Shown here piece by piece: positions 23,524 to 33,981 of a stretch of DNA of 64,000 nt; the stretch's first letter is position 1; every line of letters starts with the position of its first letter. Made by a program: the position numbers and the translations under genes. The DNA is taken from the NCBI GenBank assembly GCA_905221605.1, contig CAJNDS010002207.1:126001-190000 (forward strand). Reading direction: 5' to 3'. The DNA comes from Symbiodinium natans (taxonomy: Eukaryota > Sar > Dinophyceae > Suessiales > Symbiodiniaceae). The notes under the pieces were generated by a model, which had not been told where the DNA came from, made no database searches, and saw only the letters and a list, made by a program, of their open reading frames with translations.

Positions 23524-23841
23524 ATGGCCAGCATCGGCGAGCTCGTGATCGTGGCTCACAAGTTCATCACGGCCCCGCAGGCAAGCGCGCAGAGCTTCTG
23601 CAACGTGATCAAGCTGGGCACTTTCTGTCGAACCGTGGTTTGGCCATGCCTGCCGCCCCTGCTCATGTACCAGTACATCCGTGGCACGGACGACGACATG
23701 TACGCGGTCGATGTCCTCTATTCCAAGTCTGGCTCCAAAGAAACTAAAGCCTTCTACGATGCATCCCGCATGAAGGGGTCCGGCCACTGGCGCATGCAGC
23801 AGGACTTGGAGACGATCCGGGCGGCCGCCAACGCCGAGTAG
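23524..23841 (+). CDS. Intronless 105-aa protein, tandem copy 1
   Basis: ATG to TAG, 105 codons, beginning MASIGELVIVAHKFITAPQA. A single hydrophobic segment (TVVWPCLPPLLMYQYI, about residues 37-52) is followed by a polar half with DDDMYAVDVLYSKSGSK and a charged C-terminus ending AAANAE. The ATG sits in ACCATGG, and the upstream in-frame alternative start is not conserved between copies. No known domain. The size and single membrane segment would suit a small organelle membrane-complex subunit, but that is speculation. Confidence 0.88.
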   Translation: MASIGELVIVAHKFITAPQASAQSFCNVIKLGTFCRTVVWPCLPPLLMYQYIRGTDDDMYAVDVLYSKSGSKETKAFYDASRMKGSGHWRMQQDLETIRAAANAE

Positions 23842-24098
23842 ACAGAGTAGGCACAGCGCTGCAGTCTAGTTTCTGGATGTACAAATATGAAGCTTTACCA
23901 CCTTGAACTGTCATCGGTGCAAAAGCACACGCGAACGCATGATGTCTCAATTGACGTAGCAGCTCGTGAGCCCAAGACAGTTATAGCTTCGTTGCACTCC
24001 GTGTTCATGAGTCTGTCCAGAAGTATAGCTCTTGCCCTGAACGCTTCCGGCAGTTTGGCTCTTATTGTTTGGAACTTACACACTGATCTGACATAGCC

Positions 24099-24416
24099 AT
24101 GGCCAGCATCGGCGAGCTCGTGATCGTCGCTCACAAGTTCATCACGGCCCCGCAGGCAAGCGCGCAGAGCTTCTGCAACGTGATCAAGCTGGGCACTTTC
24201 TGTCGAACCGTGGTTTGGCCATGCCTGCCGCCCCTGCTCATGTACCAGTACATCCGTGGCACGGACGATGACATGTACGCGGTCGATGTCCTCTATTCCA
24301 AGTCTGGCTCCAAAGAAACCAAAGCCTTCTACGACGCATCCCGCATGAAGGGGTCCGGCCACTGGCGCATGCAGCAGGACTTGGAGACGATCCGGGCGGC
24401 TGCCAACGCTGAGTAG
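24099..24416 (+). CDS. Intronless 105-aa protein, tandem copy 2
   Basis: The protein is the same as copy 1; about six base changes from it are all silent (for example GTG/GTC, GAC/GAT, ACT/ACC). The 257-base gap between copies 1 and 2 shows no similarity to the gap before copy 3. Stop codon TAG. Confidence 0.88.
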   Translation: MASIGELVIVAHKFITAPQASAQSFCNVIKLGTFCRTVVWPCLPPLLMYQYIRGTDDDMYAVDVLYSKSGSKETKAFYDASRMKGSGHWRMQQDLETIRAAANAE

Positions 24417-24671
24417 GCAGCAAACATTTTCGAACATAAGCATTTGCCGAAGTCATCGCACGTTTTGTGCCGCTGAAGGCTGGCATGGTTGTACGCATGA
24501 GAAATGAAAACAGAGATAACGCCTCGGCGGGTAGGCCCTCAGTAGGCGCACGCAGCGTTGAACATCATGAGGGGTCAGCTGTCTGTTGAAGTCTGGCATG
24601 ATGTGTCTATGCGTGCTAGTGCTCGAAGGCTGTGACCGTCTACTGTAGGCCTCCAACGAGTTGGAGTCGCC

Positions 24672-24989
24672 ATGGCCAGCATCGGCGAGCTCGTGATCGT
24701 GGCTCACAAGTTCATCACGGCCCCGCAGGCAAGCGCGCAGAGCTTCTGCAACGTGATCAAGCTGGGCACTTTCTGCCGAACCGTGGTTTGGCCATGCCTG
24801 CCGCCCCTGCTCATGTACCAGTACATCCGTGGCACGGACGACGACATGTACGCGGTCGATGTCCTCTATTCCAAGTCTGGCTCCAAAGAAACCAAAGCCT
24901 TCTACGACGCATCCCGCATGAAGGGGTCCGGCCACTGGCGCATGCAACAGGACTTGGAGACGATCCGGGCGGCCGCCAACGCTGAGTGA
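24672..24989 (+). CDS. Intronless 105-aa protein, tandem copy 3
   Basis: The same 105 residues again, with a few silent changes and a TGA stop in place of TAG. Homology begins at CATGGCC and ends at the last codon, so neither UTR nor spacer is shared with the other copies. No intron. Confidence 0.88.
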   Translation: MASIGELVIVAHKFITAPQASAQSFCNVIKLGTFCRTVVWPCLPPLLMYQYIRGTDDDMYAVDVLYSKSGSKETKAFYDASRMKGSGHWRMQQDLETIRAAANAE

Positions 24990-25675
24990 CCTGCCGGCTG
25001 CTTTGCAAACGGAGGAGTAGGCACTCGGATGATGGGCTGATAGGCAGTAAGTAGACGCAGAAGGAGAGGATCTTTTTAACTTGATGTTGTAGCATCCCCA
25101 GCTCGACGGGTGGCATAGGATGTCAACGGCCGTTATCATAGTTCTGAACCGTTTTTGAAACGTTTACGAACCCCAATCCGCTTCTGCTTCATGTTGCCAC
25201 CCCGGCGAGAGCAGCTGACCGCGACGCCCAGCAAGTGTGTCTCAAACAGGGGGCCTTCTCAACGTGGAACAGAGTTGAGTCTGTGGGGGACTAGCAGCGC
25301 GAAGCTATAGGACCGGCCTGATTCATGAGAAGCTGTTTGCAAACAGCGGCGGGTTTCGTTGGTTGATGTTGGCTCTACGTCTCTACGTTTTGCTTGTTGT
25401 GTGGTCGCGGTGCGAAAAGCGGATAGGTGGTCCAAGCAGCCTCACAGGTGATGCCGAACGTGGTGCTGAGTCTTGAGAGTTGTCACATGCCAAAAGACAT
25501 CCACGCGCCCTGCGTCGGCTTTTTCTCTTGCACATGTGTGTTTGCCCTTTCCTGGTTTCGGTTGCGTTGGGGCGTGTCATTTTAGACATTGGCGAGGCTT
25601 CGTGGCGCGGCGATTAGTCCCTGAGCTACTGAGCTATTGCAGCTACTGGTTACAGGCACCTTAAGGAACCTTAAG

Positions 25676-25796
25676 GCCCTGCATCGCCTGAGCATCGGGG
25701 AGGCTTTGAAGGTGAGCCCCCTGCAGACGGCGAAGCTCCGCGACGTTCTCCAGTGCCTGGCTGGGGGCTACAAGAAGCGCATCCCTGACGAAGATT
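25676..25796 (+). CDS. Exon of large gene (LSIGEALKVSP...RIPDEDC)
   Basis: Follows CCTTAAG and ends near a GTTTTA donor-like site. It includes LHRLSIGEALKVSPLQTAKL and AGGYKKRIPDEDC with strong codon bias. From memory this block recurs in related dinoflagellate multi-domain proteins. Predicted helical; function unknown. Confidence 0.58.
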
Positions 25797-25958
25797 GTTT
25801 TAGCCCTTGTTTTGCTCCATCTCAGTGGGCCCTAAGCCCTACTCGCAGTGCGAAGTCGCAAATGTAGCCGTTGTGTCGGTGTCAATGATCGAGTAATCTA
25901 TACGCAGGCTGATGATGGGCTGCATACATACAGTTGAGAGGACTGAAATAGTTGCTAG

Positions 25959-26054
25959 GATTCGGGCGTCCGAGCTTCGCACGATGCAAAGCAAGGCAGC
26001 CCATTTCCCAACGGGGCCGGCAAGTGCCGCGAGATCGTCAAGAACAGCCTCAGG
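25959..26054 (+). CDS. Exon of large gene, unknown module
   Basis: Thirty-two codons, phase 0 to 0, acceptor AGTTGCTAG and donor AGG|GTATCA. It reads GSPFPNGAGKCREIVKNSLR at its end. The NGAGK resembles a P-loop only superficially, with no following S/T, so no nucleotide-binding claim is made. Confidence 0.5.
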
Positions 26055-26693
26055 GTATCAAGCTCAGGGATATGGGTTGAAGCATTTGCTTGAGAAGTTT
26101 CGTGCGCATGGAGATGCCACTGGGTCTCGCCCCGCAAAGGGGGGGGGGGTGGGCGTAGCGGCTATGCGCGTGTCCCGTACTCAGGGAGCGGTCGCCGGTG
26201 CATACAGGGTTTCACGCATCTCGTAGTTTTTTCGTGAGCCCCCTTCAGAAGCTGAGCTACTTTAGAACTCTTTCGAGCCCAGAGCCATTCAGGTCAAGGC
26301 TGGCCACCACAGCGAAGCCACGTGTCAGGCCGAAGGGTTATTTTGGTGTTTGCCTTCTTTTCCTTCTTTTCCGGCCCATCTCATTTTGATATTTGGTAGA
26401 CGAAGCTTTCCATGCTCCTTGTCGTGGCTTAGCAGCTCAGCAGCCACATTGCTTTGGTCTTCTCGTTGAGAATCTCCAGGTGCAAGTGTTTGGATCACGT
26501 GTGCATGGGTGCAACAGGCCTTGCTCATACACGGCCTGCGCGCCCCAAGCCCTTTCAGATGCTTCGATTACTCTTCGATTTTTTCAGTCTGATCTTCGGT
26601 AGGGGATGTGTACATTGCATGCTCAGCGCAGACCCTCGAAGACATTCTACTTGGCAGCCCCCACCCCTTGAGAAAGCGCTTTTTGTTGTTGAG

Positions 26694-26775
26694 GCCGCAT
26701 GGGCAAACAAGACCTGGTACCGGCTTGCCGACTGCTGGGACTCAGGGATGACGGCGCCTTCGACGCCTTTGATCC
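26694..26775 (+). CDS. Exon of large gene, unknown module
   Basis: A pyrimidine-rich acceptor (GCTTTTTGTTGTTGAG) precedes a block with LLGLRDDGAFDAFDPHTK. The right edge is approximate. An overlapping frame also looks weakly coding. Confidence 0.45.
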
Positions 26776-26869
26776 GCACACGAAAGCCCTCTCAAAACGC
26801 CCCAAACCCTCCCCGGGAGTTCAGGCCTTTGGGCTTCGTAAGCCCTCCTCCCAAAAGGCTCAGAGCTGC

Positions 26870-26915
26870 CGCTCCCCTCGGCCCCAAAGAACAGATCCGG
26901 AAGACCGTCGCCTAG
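26870..26915 (+). CDS. Candidate short exon
   Basis: A short block reading PLGPKEQIRKTVA before TAG, or before an ACC|GTCGCC donor. It is preceded by CTCAGAG. Very short, so weak. Confidence 0.3.
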
Positions 26916-27314
26916 AGCATCGTAGAATCCCCGAGAACTCCCGCTCGTGGCCCAAACAGACTCCTCAGACATGGGCTTCAGAGTTTGTACCATGGACTTC
27001 TGGCCTCGGGCAAGGCAGATGAGAAGGCACGCTGCTCGATTTCGCCCATCAACCTCGTTCCAGAAATGGCCGGCACTGCCGCGGGCGGCTCCTTGGCCCT
27101 AGTTGGGTCCAGAACCTCCACAGCTGTGTAGCTTTGGACTCGGGCCCTTGAAGATATGGCCCCCTGCCAAGGCTCGCTGAGCTTCAACATGGCCCCTGCA
27201 GCCTGGTCTCGTGGGGTGGGGGAGGGGGGGTTTTGGGGTGATCATCTGCCTGGGGCGGAGGTGCCCTTGCAAATGCTGCTTTGTCCCAACAACCCAATGC
27301 CCCGAGACCTGAAG

Positions 27315-27533
27315 GCTTCGCTGCTTTTGCACCAAGAATTAGAAGTGAAGTGGAATGTTTTAGTCGGAAAAAATGCAGAGCGCGCACGGTGAGGACTTGT
27401 TATCTTGTTGCCCGAGGTGAAGGGTGTGACAGTGACGCCAAGCAACTATACCTTGGATGCCCTGCCCAACATGCTGCTTGGACTGCTTGGACTGGTTGGG
27501 GTTGGTATGGCATTCACGAACTCGGACAACTAG
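27315..27533 (+). CDS. Two coding-like blocks split by one TGA
   Basis: 27315-27388 (ASLLLHQELEVKWNVLVGKN) ends at a GTGAGG donor. 27417-27533, after a CCCGAG acceptor, reads VKGVTVTPSNYTLDALPN, then a hydrophobic MLLGLLGLVGVGMAF and a TAG. Both are in one frame with a single TGA between them. The implied 28-base intron would be too short and out of phase, so they may be separate exons, or the locus may be damaged. Confidence 0.4.
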
Positions 27534-28038
27534 GAACTAGAACTCCGACTAACAGTTGCAGCACCGGAGTTCCTTCAGCTGGCAGTTCCCAGCCTTCGCC
27601 ACAGGTAGGTAAAAGAATGATGGAAGGTCGCCCCACAAAAGGGAACCCAAAGTTCGAACAACCTGTGTGCGTAATTCTGACGAATCCTTGGTGGGCCCTC
27701 GTGGGCCGAACCTGAACCAGGAGCCACCAGAAGCCTCATCAGTCAGGTTCGCCGTGCCTGGGGCCATCACCAACTTTGGGAGCATTCAGGCACGTTGCGG
27801 GGGTGGCCATGTAGGCGGATCCTCCTCCGTAGTTCCATATCGTGACCAACCCCCATCCCAAATAAGCCCCGCCAAGCCTCCCAGAAGCCGAAAATCCTAC
27901 ACCAACACCTTGGAAGTCGAGCAGGTGCCCTGAGTACGCTGGAACCACCCAAGTGAACCCACAGGTCAATGGTCGAAGCTCCTCGGCGTGCAGCTCTCGC
28001 TGGTCCCAGGATTCCTTAGGACGAGGGCACTTTGTAAG

Positions 28039-28170
28039 GGAGTGTGCGATGAAGCCCTCGAAGCCGCTGAAGCCGCTGAAGTTCCCCGGACCCGTGGCCT
28101 TACTTGGGCCTCTGCAGGTTTCCTCATGCACAAGATCTCCGAACCTTGGCCGCAGACTTCATGGCTGTAG
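28039..28170 (+). CDS. Candidate exon, unknown module
   Basis: Starts after TTTGTAAG and reads GVCDEALEAAEAAEVPRTRG and onward to TAG, with strong codon bias. An overlapping Lys/Pro-rich frame is less likely. Confidence 0.4.
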   Translation, partial: GVCDEALEAAEAAEVPRTRGLTWASAGFLMHKISEPWPQTSWL

Positions 28171-28609
28171 GTGGTGCGAGGCAGTTGCGAGGCTAACAAA
28201 AAGGCTGACTACCCAAAGCCCAGCATTGTAGGGTGGCTTCACCGACCCAACGACCTGACTTGCAGTGATTTCGCACAAGAGCGTGTGGGTAGTTGTTAGT
28301 CGCTTTGAGTCCTTTGAGAAGCTCGGTGCGGCTTTTCAAGGATTGTTGGCAGGCGGGACCAAACCCCCCTTGGATGCAAGGTGAAGCCGATATCTTCCCA
28401 CAAGTACAATGGCAAGCACTATGCTGCAGAGATTCAGGCCGGTAGTCCGTTGTAGACTCCTTTGGGCCAGCACTGCCGGTGTGGCATCAGTGTAAGAACT
28501 ACGCGGTGATGAGCCGCTGAGTCTGTAACCATGAACGCCTCTCACACCTGCGCCTAGGGTGCTGAGAATTCCAGCAACAGAAAGTTGCTTCAGTGATTCC
28601 GCTGCGCAG

Positions 28610-28698
28610 GTAGAAGCCATCATGGACGGCGATGGGTTCAACAAGCTTGCGCAACATTCTGGGGCCGCTCTGTACAAACACCTTGCTTGCGAAACGAG
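28610..28698 (+). CDS. Exon, unknown module
   Basis: Acceptor GCTGCGCAG and donor ACGAG|GTTTGT enclose VEAIMDGDGFNKLAQHSGAA. The DGDGF is EF-hand-like only in a single loop fragment and is not enough for a call. Confidence 0.5.
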
Positions 28699-28902
28699 GT
28701 TTGTCCTGGCTAGCTCATCAGTTCGGAAGACATTGGGGGACGACTGCCTAAGCAGCTTTCAGGGAGGAGTGTGCAGTTGCTGTCAAGGCCACATAGTTTG
28801 CTTCAGACCAACTTGGTGGGTGAGCCACACACCTGTATGTAGGCATGTGTGACTTCACGACGTCAAAAGCTGCTGCCAGCTAGTTTTGTCGGACTTCCTT
28901 GA

Positions 28903-29301
28903 CGGCCATGTAGAGAAGCAGCTGTGCCTAAGCAGGTGCACGCCGGAGGAGGGGGAGATGAACACAGCTCTGGTGGTCATGGAGATGAAGGCCATGATGC
29001 CAGTGGCGGTGACCACAGCTCTGGAGACGGTCACGATTCTAGCGGTGATCATGGGGATGGCGGGCACAGCGGTGGTGATCACAGCTCTGATGAGCACGGG
29101 GATGGCAGCACTGGTGGCGATCACAGCACAGACGGTGGCCACAGCACGGACGGTGGCCACAGCACGGATGGTGGCCACAGCACGGACGGTGGCCACAGCA
29201 CGGATGGTGACCACAGTACGGACGGTGGCCACAGCACGGATGGTGGCCACAGTACGGATGGTCACGGCACTGGGGACGCTGGCCTCAATTCTTGGGCATA
29301 A
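28903..29301 (+). CDS. Candidate Gly/His/Asp/Ser-rich exon with minisatellite
   Basis: The frame with best codon bias reads irregular GHD/GDHSSG units, then GGHSTD repeats, and ends HGTGDAGLNSWA with TAA. No start codon or signal peptide is visible, so it would be a 3' exon or an intronic repeat. The alternative frames give Val/Ala/Thr-rich artefacts. If translated it would be a metal-binding-like low-complexity tail, which is inference. Confidence 0.38.
   Translation, partial: RPCREAAVPKQVHAGGGGDEHSSGGHGDEGHDASGGDHSSGDGHDSSGDHGDGGHSGGDHSSDEHGDGSTGGDHSTDGGHSTDGGHSTDGGHSTDGGHSTDGDHSTDGGHSTDGGHSTDGHGTGDAGLNSWA
29116..29262. repeat. 18-base minisatellite, about 8 units
   Basis: The unit is GGTGGCCACAGCACGGAC with GAC/GAT and ACG variation. 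The period is a multiple of three, so the reading frame is kept. Confidence 0.93.
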
Positions 29302-30269
29302 GTTGCATGAGGTGACTGCGGGAGTAATGCTGAGTCATGTGACTACCCACTACCCACCGAGGGGCACCGGCGTTTGGCATCAGGAGCCGTGGAGGCAACA
29401 TTCGCAGCACTCTTCGTTTAACAGAAAGCCGCCTGCCTTCTTGATAGGTCGCCGGTAGCAGGAACAGCCCAGCAAGACGAATCTTTCCAGGGTTGAGGCT
29501 CAGGGCTTCCAAGACCCGAGGCCCAAACGCGTGACAGTGGCCAAGCCCTGCAATTCTCAGACAGGAACTGAATCTCAAGCTGTTGCGTAGGGTATCGTAG
29601 GGTCTTCTTTGCAGCTTCTTGAAACTGAACAGTGGGCGAAACAAGCCAGGGCTTCCATCGTGTGATCATGAGCATCCCTGTGGAGATCGGCACTGAAACT
29701 CGGCAACCTGGGCGTTCCCGTCGATCGTCGGGTGTTAGGGACGATTGCCCCTTTGTCTGTTCTGACACCCAAGTGCCAAGTAACTCGCCGTCACCTTGAA
29801 GAGCCTTGCTCTGTCTCTGTGTGTGTGTGAGTGTGCGCGCGATGGGTCTTGGTTGTAGGCACGACACAATTTTGCGGCTAGGGTGGCCCAGCTTGGAGCC
29901 CAATGAGTCCTAGAACCCAAGCCCTCAGGAGAACGCGCTGCTCCGCGAGTTGGGCTTGCCTTTCGACGCGCCACTCGTCTTTCGAGCGGACGTGAGCGTT
30001 GAACCGTTGAGGAGTTGAGGGCAAGAACAAGTGGGTTTACAGATTCCGGCGGAGGGTTGTTGTCCGCCACTCGGGATGGGGCGTTGAAACTCGCAGAGCC
30101 TTGGTAATTAGTAAGGTGGCAAGAACGGTTTTTGGGAGTTTAGGGTTCAGGCACGGATTCCACTGAGCACAAACCGGGCGCGAGAGAGGCAAGCACGATG
30201 CAAAAGGCGCAGCTTCCAGGCATCTGGGTCCGAGGGAGCTGAAATCCTGATTTGTCACGGAAGGTATAG

Positions 30270-30312
30270 GGACTCGATCAGCGCCATGCACCCCTACACC
30301 ATCGAGAACACC
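30270..30312 (+). CDS. Candidate short exon
   Basis: Follows GGTATAG and ends at ACC|GTGAAC; reads SISAMHPYTIENT. Short, but the codon bias is strong. Confidence 0.38.
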
Positions 30313-31870
30313 GTGAACCTTCGTGGTGCTCTTTCGAAGGCCAGCGGGTGCGGAGAACTTTGCGGCCTTGGGGTGTAGGGTCGGTTCTCTTGGATTTGGG
30401 TCGTGCTGTCTCGGATCTATCGGCCAAAGCCTAGGTCTCGTCCTTAGTACGAGTGCAACAACGGTATATGGGGTGCTTTGTTTCATCACAGCCACTGAAA
30501 TGGGCTTTTGGGGGCTTCGCGGAGCGTCAGCGTTCGCCAGGCACTCACACCCTGAGTTTACGTTTGAGGGAGTGGGTTGCTTTAAGCGTTCGGGGTGGAA
30601 GGGTTTAGGGTTCAGGGATACACTCTGATAATGATAGCTCCGTCTTTACAGCCAGAACGCTAACTAGGCACGAGGGGCGATTTCCACGAACCATAAACCC
30701 CCCGCAGTGCGTCGAGAAACAACCGGGCCGGACTTGGCCCCAGCCCCTGCCGCCCCTGCAGGCACTTGATGGGCCCTGGATGTGGTACAGAGGCCCGTGC
30801 CGGGGCTTTGCAGGGTTTGTAAGGGCTTAAGTCACCTTGGTTCATAAAGGGCTTCTGGGTAGAGAGTAGCCGAGAACCCTGACACGGAATCGCGGGGTAG
30901 CTGGTAGCGTCACGAGCCCTTTGCGCCCCTGGTCCCCACCCCCAACGTGGCTTGATGCCTAGCTTCTCGAAATACGGCAACCATGGCACTTTCCCCTAGC
31001 AGGAATATCGCAATATGAATATGGCCAAACATCAGGTGAACATCCATGCTTCATAGCCTAACAACGGCACTTCGGCACTGCTGCGGTTGCACATCCTGCT
31101 TTGGCAGTGCCTTGTGGGGCCCTCGGTCCGAAGAGGGAGTCGAGAAGCGTTGCAGTTCTTGGAGGTGGGATGGTGACGCCTGGATGCCCTGACTGGGGCG
31201 TTCGCTGGCTGTTGCTCCAGTGGCTGGGCTTCTTCTTGTTTCACTTCATCCCAACCCTCAAGCTTTATCTCCTTCTCACTTGAGCCGAGGACCCCGCTCC
31301 AAGCAAGCTTTTTGCAGCTGAACTACCTGGATATGAAGGCAGGGATCAGGGATCAAGGATCTCGGAGGCGAGTCTGGGCGGCCGCCCCAAGTTCGGATCG
31401 TCGGTTCAATACCTCCGTATGGGTGAAGAGGTTTGGAATCATACAGTTTTGGCAGTGAGGGAAAAAGTGGCGTGACGGTTGCTGTATGCAATTGGGTGCA
31501 GTTTGAAGCCACAGGGTACGGCAGAATACTAGCGGCGATTGGAAACAGTCTTTCCATCTCGACATCCTTTTTCCCATGTTTCGGGGACGTCTGTTGAAAG
31601 CTGGACCAGGTCAATTAATACTATTTATGTCCATACTTTACTTTACATGATTGCACATTGAAAGTTCCGAGCCCCGACATCTCGGAGCTCACAGACCTGG
31701 CTCCGCGGGTTCGCGGACGATTTGCAGGGTGCTTTTCTCAGTTCTCTCCAGTGTCTCAGCTTAGTTTAGGGAGGCCTGGATGCCCCACAAAAAGCGGCTT
31801 CAAGGGTTCTGGTGTACAAGCCAGCTCCGGATGCAAAAGGCTTTTGCAAGAGACAAGCTGGGCCAAGCAG

Positions 31871-31954
31871 GTGTCTGGAATGGACTCCACCCGGATTTTT
31901 CCTGTTGAGATGGATGATGCGGCATACAAGGCCGCCCTGTCCTTTGCTCTTAAG
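31871..31954 (+). CDS. Exon of large gene, just upstream of the alpha-CA-like domain
   Basis: Twenty-eight codons, phase 0 to 0 (CCAAGCAG acceptor, AAG|GTTTGC donor). It reads GMDSTRIFPVEMDDAAYKAA. It joins in phase to 32314. Confidence 0.62.
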
Positions 31955-32313
31955 GTTTGCGGGTTGAGGCCCTGAATAACAAGGGCTTTTGAACTCTTCG
32001 TGCTGCTTCAGCCTACGCACGCAAGCTATCAGATCAGGGCTTCTGCGTGCATTTGAGTCCTCTGCTTGAGGAAAGGGCCTAAAAACCTGATCCCGAAGTC
32101 CCGCTAGTATGTTGCATGCGATGGTAGGCATCTGAATCAGAAATGTTGAGGGACCTCAGCGAGTGCACTCTTCGTTGCTCTCACAAGTTTTTTTTGGTTC
32201 AGGGCTCAGCAGGGCTCCAGGTTTAAGGATGCGAACAAATCCGATGCACAAGAACTCCGGCGCCCTGGGAAGAACTGGACAGAACGACCGAAAGTCTGAC
32301 AAGCCCTTGGCAG

Positions 32314-32451
32314 GCCACGGTGTTCAAGCAGAGCTTGCCAAAGATGGCGGTGGACAAGTACAGCTCCTGCACGGCGCACGAGGTGCACGGCCTTCAGTTC
32401 ATCTGGGTGGGTGTGATGCCTGACATCGGCGAGGGCTCGGCTTGGCATGAT
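32314..32451 (+). CDS. Exon of large gene (KMAVDKY...HGLQFIWVGVMPD)
   Basis: Acceptor CTTGGCAG. It reads SLPKMAVDKYSSCTAHEVHG, then LQFIWVGVMPDIGEGSAWHD. Ending it at GAT with a GC donor (GAT|GCGTAAG) keeps phase 0 into the next exon, whereas the GT two bases later would break phase. From memory this block directly precedes carbonic-anhydrase-like domains in related dinoflagellate proteins. Confidence 0.65.
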
Positions 32452-32612
32452 GCGTAAGCCATTGGAAGCCCGAAGATCGGAAGCTTCTGAGTAGCGGGCG
32501 TGATTGGAACTTGACCAGTATCCAGAACACGCAAATCCAAAGCTCCCTCAAGTTTGCCGTACATAGCACAGAACCAACCTCCCCCAAAGACCCAAAGCCG
32601 CACACCTCGGAG

Positions 32613-32665
32613 GAGTGGAACTATGACAATCCCAGCTGCTGGGCCCAAGAGTATCCTGGCTGCAT
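32613..32665 (+). CDS. Alpha-carbonic-anhydrase-like domain, first exon
   Basis: EWNYDNPSCWAQEYPGC matches the N-terminal alpha-CA pattern in which an aromatic-rich W-x-Y segment and a Trp precede a Cys and QSPI. It ends in phase 2 at GCAT|GTCTTC and joins 32816. Confidence 0.6.
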
Positions 32666-32815
32666 GTCTTCCGCCTTGCTTTTACTGGGGTACCAGGGTT
32701 TTGCATAGCTTTACAGGCTTTCTGTCCGTGCGTAAACCGGTCTTGGCCCGAGTTTGTTTTGTCAGTTCTGACTTGAGGGGGCCTTCGGGGGGAGCAGGTA
32801 AACCTAACCGCTGAG

Positions 32816-32918
32816 GCACCCCATCTGCGCTCAAGGAGCGCTGCAATCTCCGATCCACATCGAGAGGCGACGGCGAAACCTGAGAGTGGAGATCGGGCTG
32901 GCGCACTGCATATGGCAG
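32816..32918 (+). CDS. Alpha-carbonic-anhydrase-like domain, QSPI exon
   Basis: Starts with one base after GCTGAG and reads CAQGALQSPIHIE, the alpha-CA signature C...QSPI.I. The remainder (RRRRNLRVEIGLAHCIWQ) is less typical, so the true donor could lie earlier, at AGA|GTGGAG. Confidence 0.65.
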
Positions 32919-32999
32919 GTGTGTTTGTGTTATGCGTGTAAATGTATGTATGTAAAATTATGTAAACGATACAGGCGCGTATACACACACACGTACATA

Positions 33000-33140
33000 C
33001 ATTACATTACATGACATTACATTGCATTGCATGGCATTGCGTTGTGTTGCATTGCATTGCATAGCATTGCATTGCATTGAACTGCATTACATTACATTAC
33101 ATTACAGTACATACATTGTATATATATATATATATATATT
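33000..33140. repeat. ATTAC/ATTGC pentanucleotide repeat running into (TA)n
   Basis: Degenerate 5-base units (ATTAC, ATTGC) for about 115 bases, then a TA-dinucleotide run at about 33119-33139. Confidence 0.92.
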
Positions 33141-33639
33141 ATATGTGTATAAGTATCTATACATAGCTAGAAGTATGTATATGTTTACATTGAATTCTGC
33201 CACGCACACACATAAATTCGAATACAAATGTCAATACAAACGACATCACGAAAGCCGCCGGGCTCGCCTCCCAAAAGCACCTAGCCTGGCACTCTCATGC
33301 AGGCCGGCACAGGTATTGGAGGAAAGGGGATTGGCGGGGGGGGGAACCCAGTGGATACTATGGAGAATGCAAAGGGGGGGAGGTTGACTTGTAAGGTTCC
33401 GACGAAATTTCCGACGGAGGGGGAGGGGACGTTGACTTGAGAAAATCTGAAAATAGGACTGATTGAGGGGCGCTTAGATATCGGTTGAGGGGGAGGGCAA
33501 TAAGGATGAGGGGCCGGACGGGCCGAGAAGGGTGCGACTGGTGGCTGCGGTCAACATGACCGCCACGTGAGTGGTAGTGCCGACTGAATGCGGGACCGAG
33601 ACGCGCATCTGCGCGGGGGTTCCCCCCCAGGCCCCACAG

Positions 33640-33668
33640 AAGGAAAGCGAGAGAGAGAGAGAGAGAGA
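33640..33668. repeat. (GA)n microsatellite
   Basis: A short GA run inside purine-rich DNA. The Arg/Glu ORFs here are artefacts. Confidence 0.85.
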
Positions 33669-33879
33669 GGAGAGAGCTCGCTTCCCTCAAGCCCCGAAGA
33701 AGAAGAAGACGGACCAGACCACCCTGTCACGAATGCGGCCATACACGGCATGGGAAGGCCGACGGTGACGACGGTGGGCAAGGATAACTTCCTCAACAAG
33801 TGCAGCTGGCGTCCGGTGACAGGCCTTCACGTCGTGCCGGTGCCCCAGTGCTGGCGTGGCTCAGCCCGGAAGCAAGCAG

Positions 33880-33981
33880 GGCACCTTGCCCCCGGCCACC
33901 CAACGGATTAACGAACAGCTCTGGCGTGCACTGCTGACTTCGCCCTTCAAGACCTACATCGTCAGAACTTTGGAACCTTAG
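33880..33981 (+). CDS. Candidate exon within the alpha-CA region
   Basis: Acceptor AGCAAGCAG; phase-0 block reading NEQLWRALLTSPFKTYIVRT then TAG, or a donor at ATC|GTCAGA. Its position fits the strand before the N-x-G segment, but phase to the next exon is not resolved. Confidence 0.42.
   Translation, partial: GTLPPATQRINEQLWRALLTSPFKTYIVRTLEP

Noticed and set aside
24045-24070. Possible spliced-leader relic (TTTGGCTC) before the second 105-aa gene
   Set aside because: Only eight bases match the dinoflagellate leader and it is absent before the other copies.
26010-26030. P-loop-like NGAGK in exon 25959-26054
   Set aside because: No Ser/Thr after the Lys and no downstream nucleotide-binding motifs, so an ATPase call is not justified.
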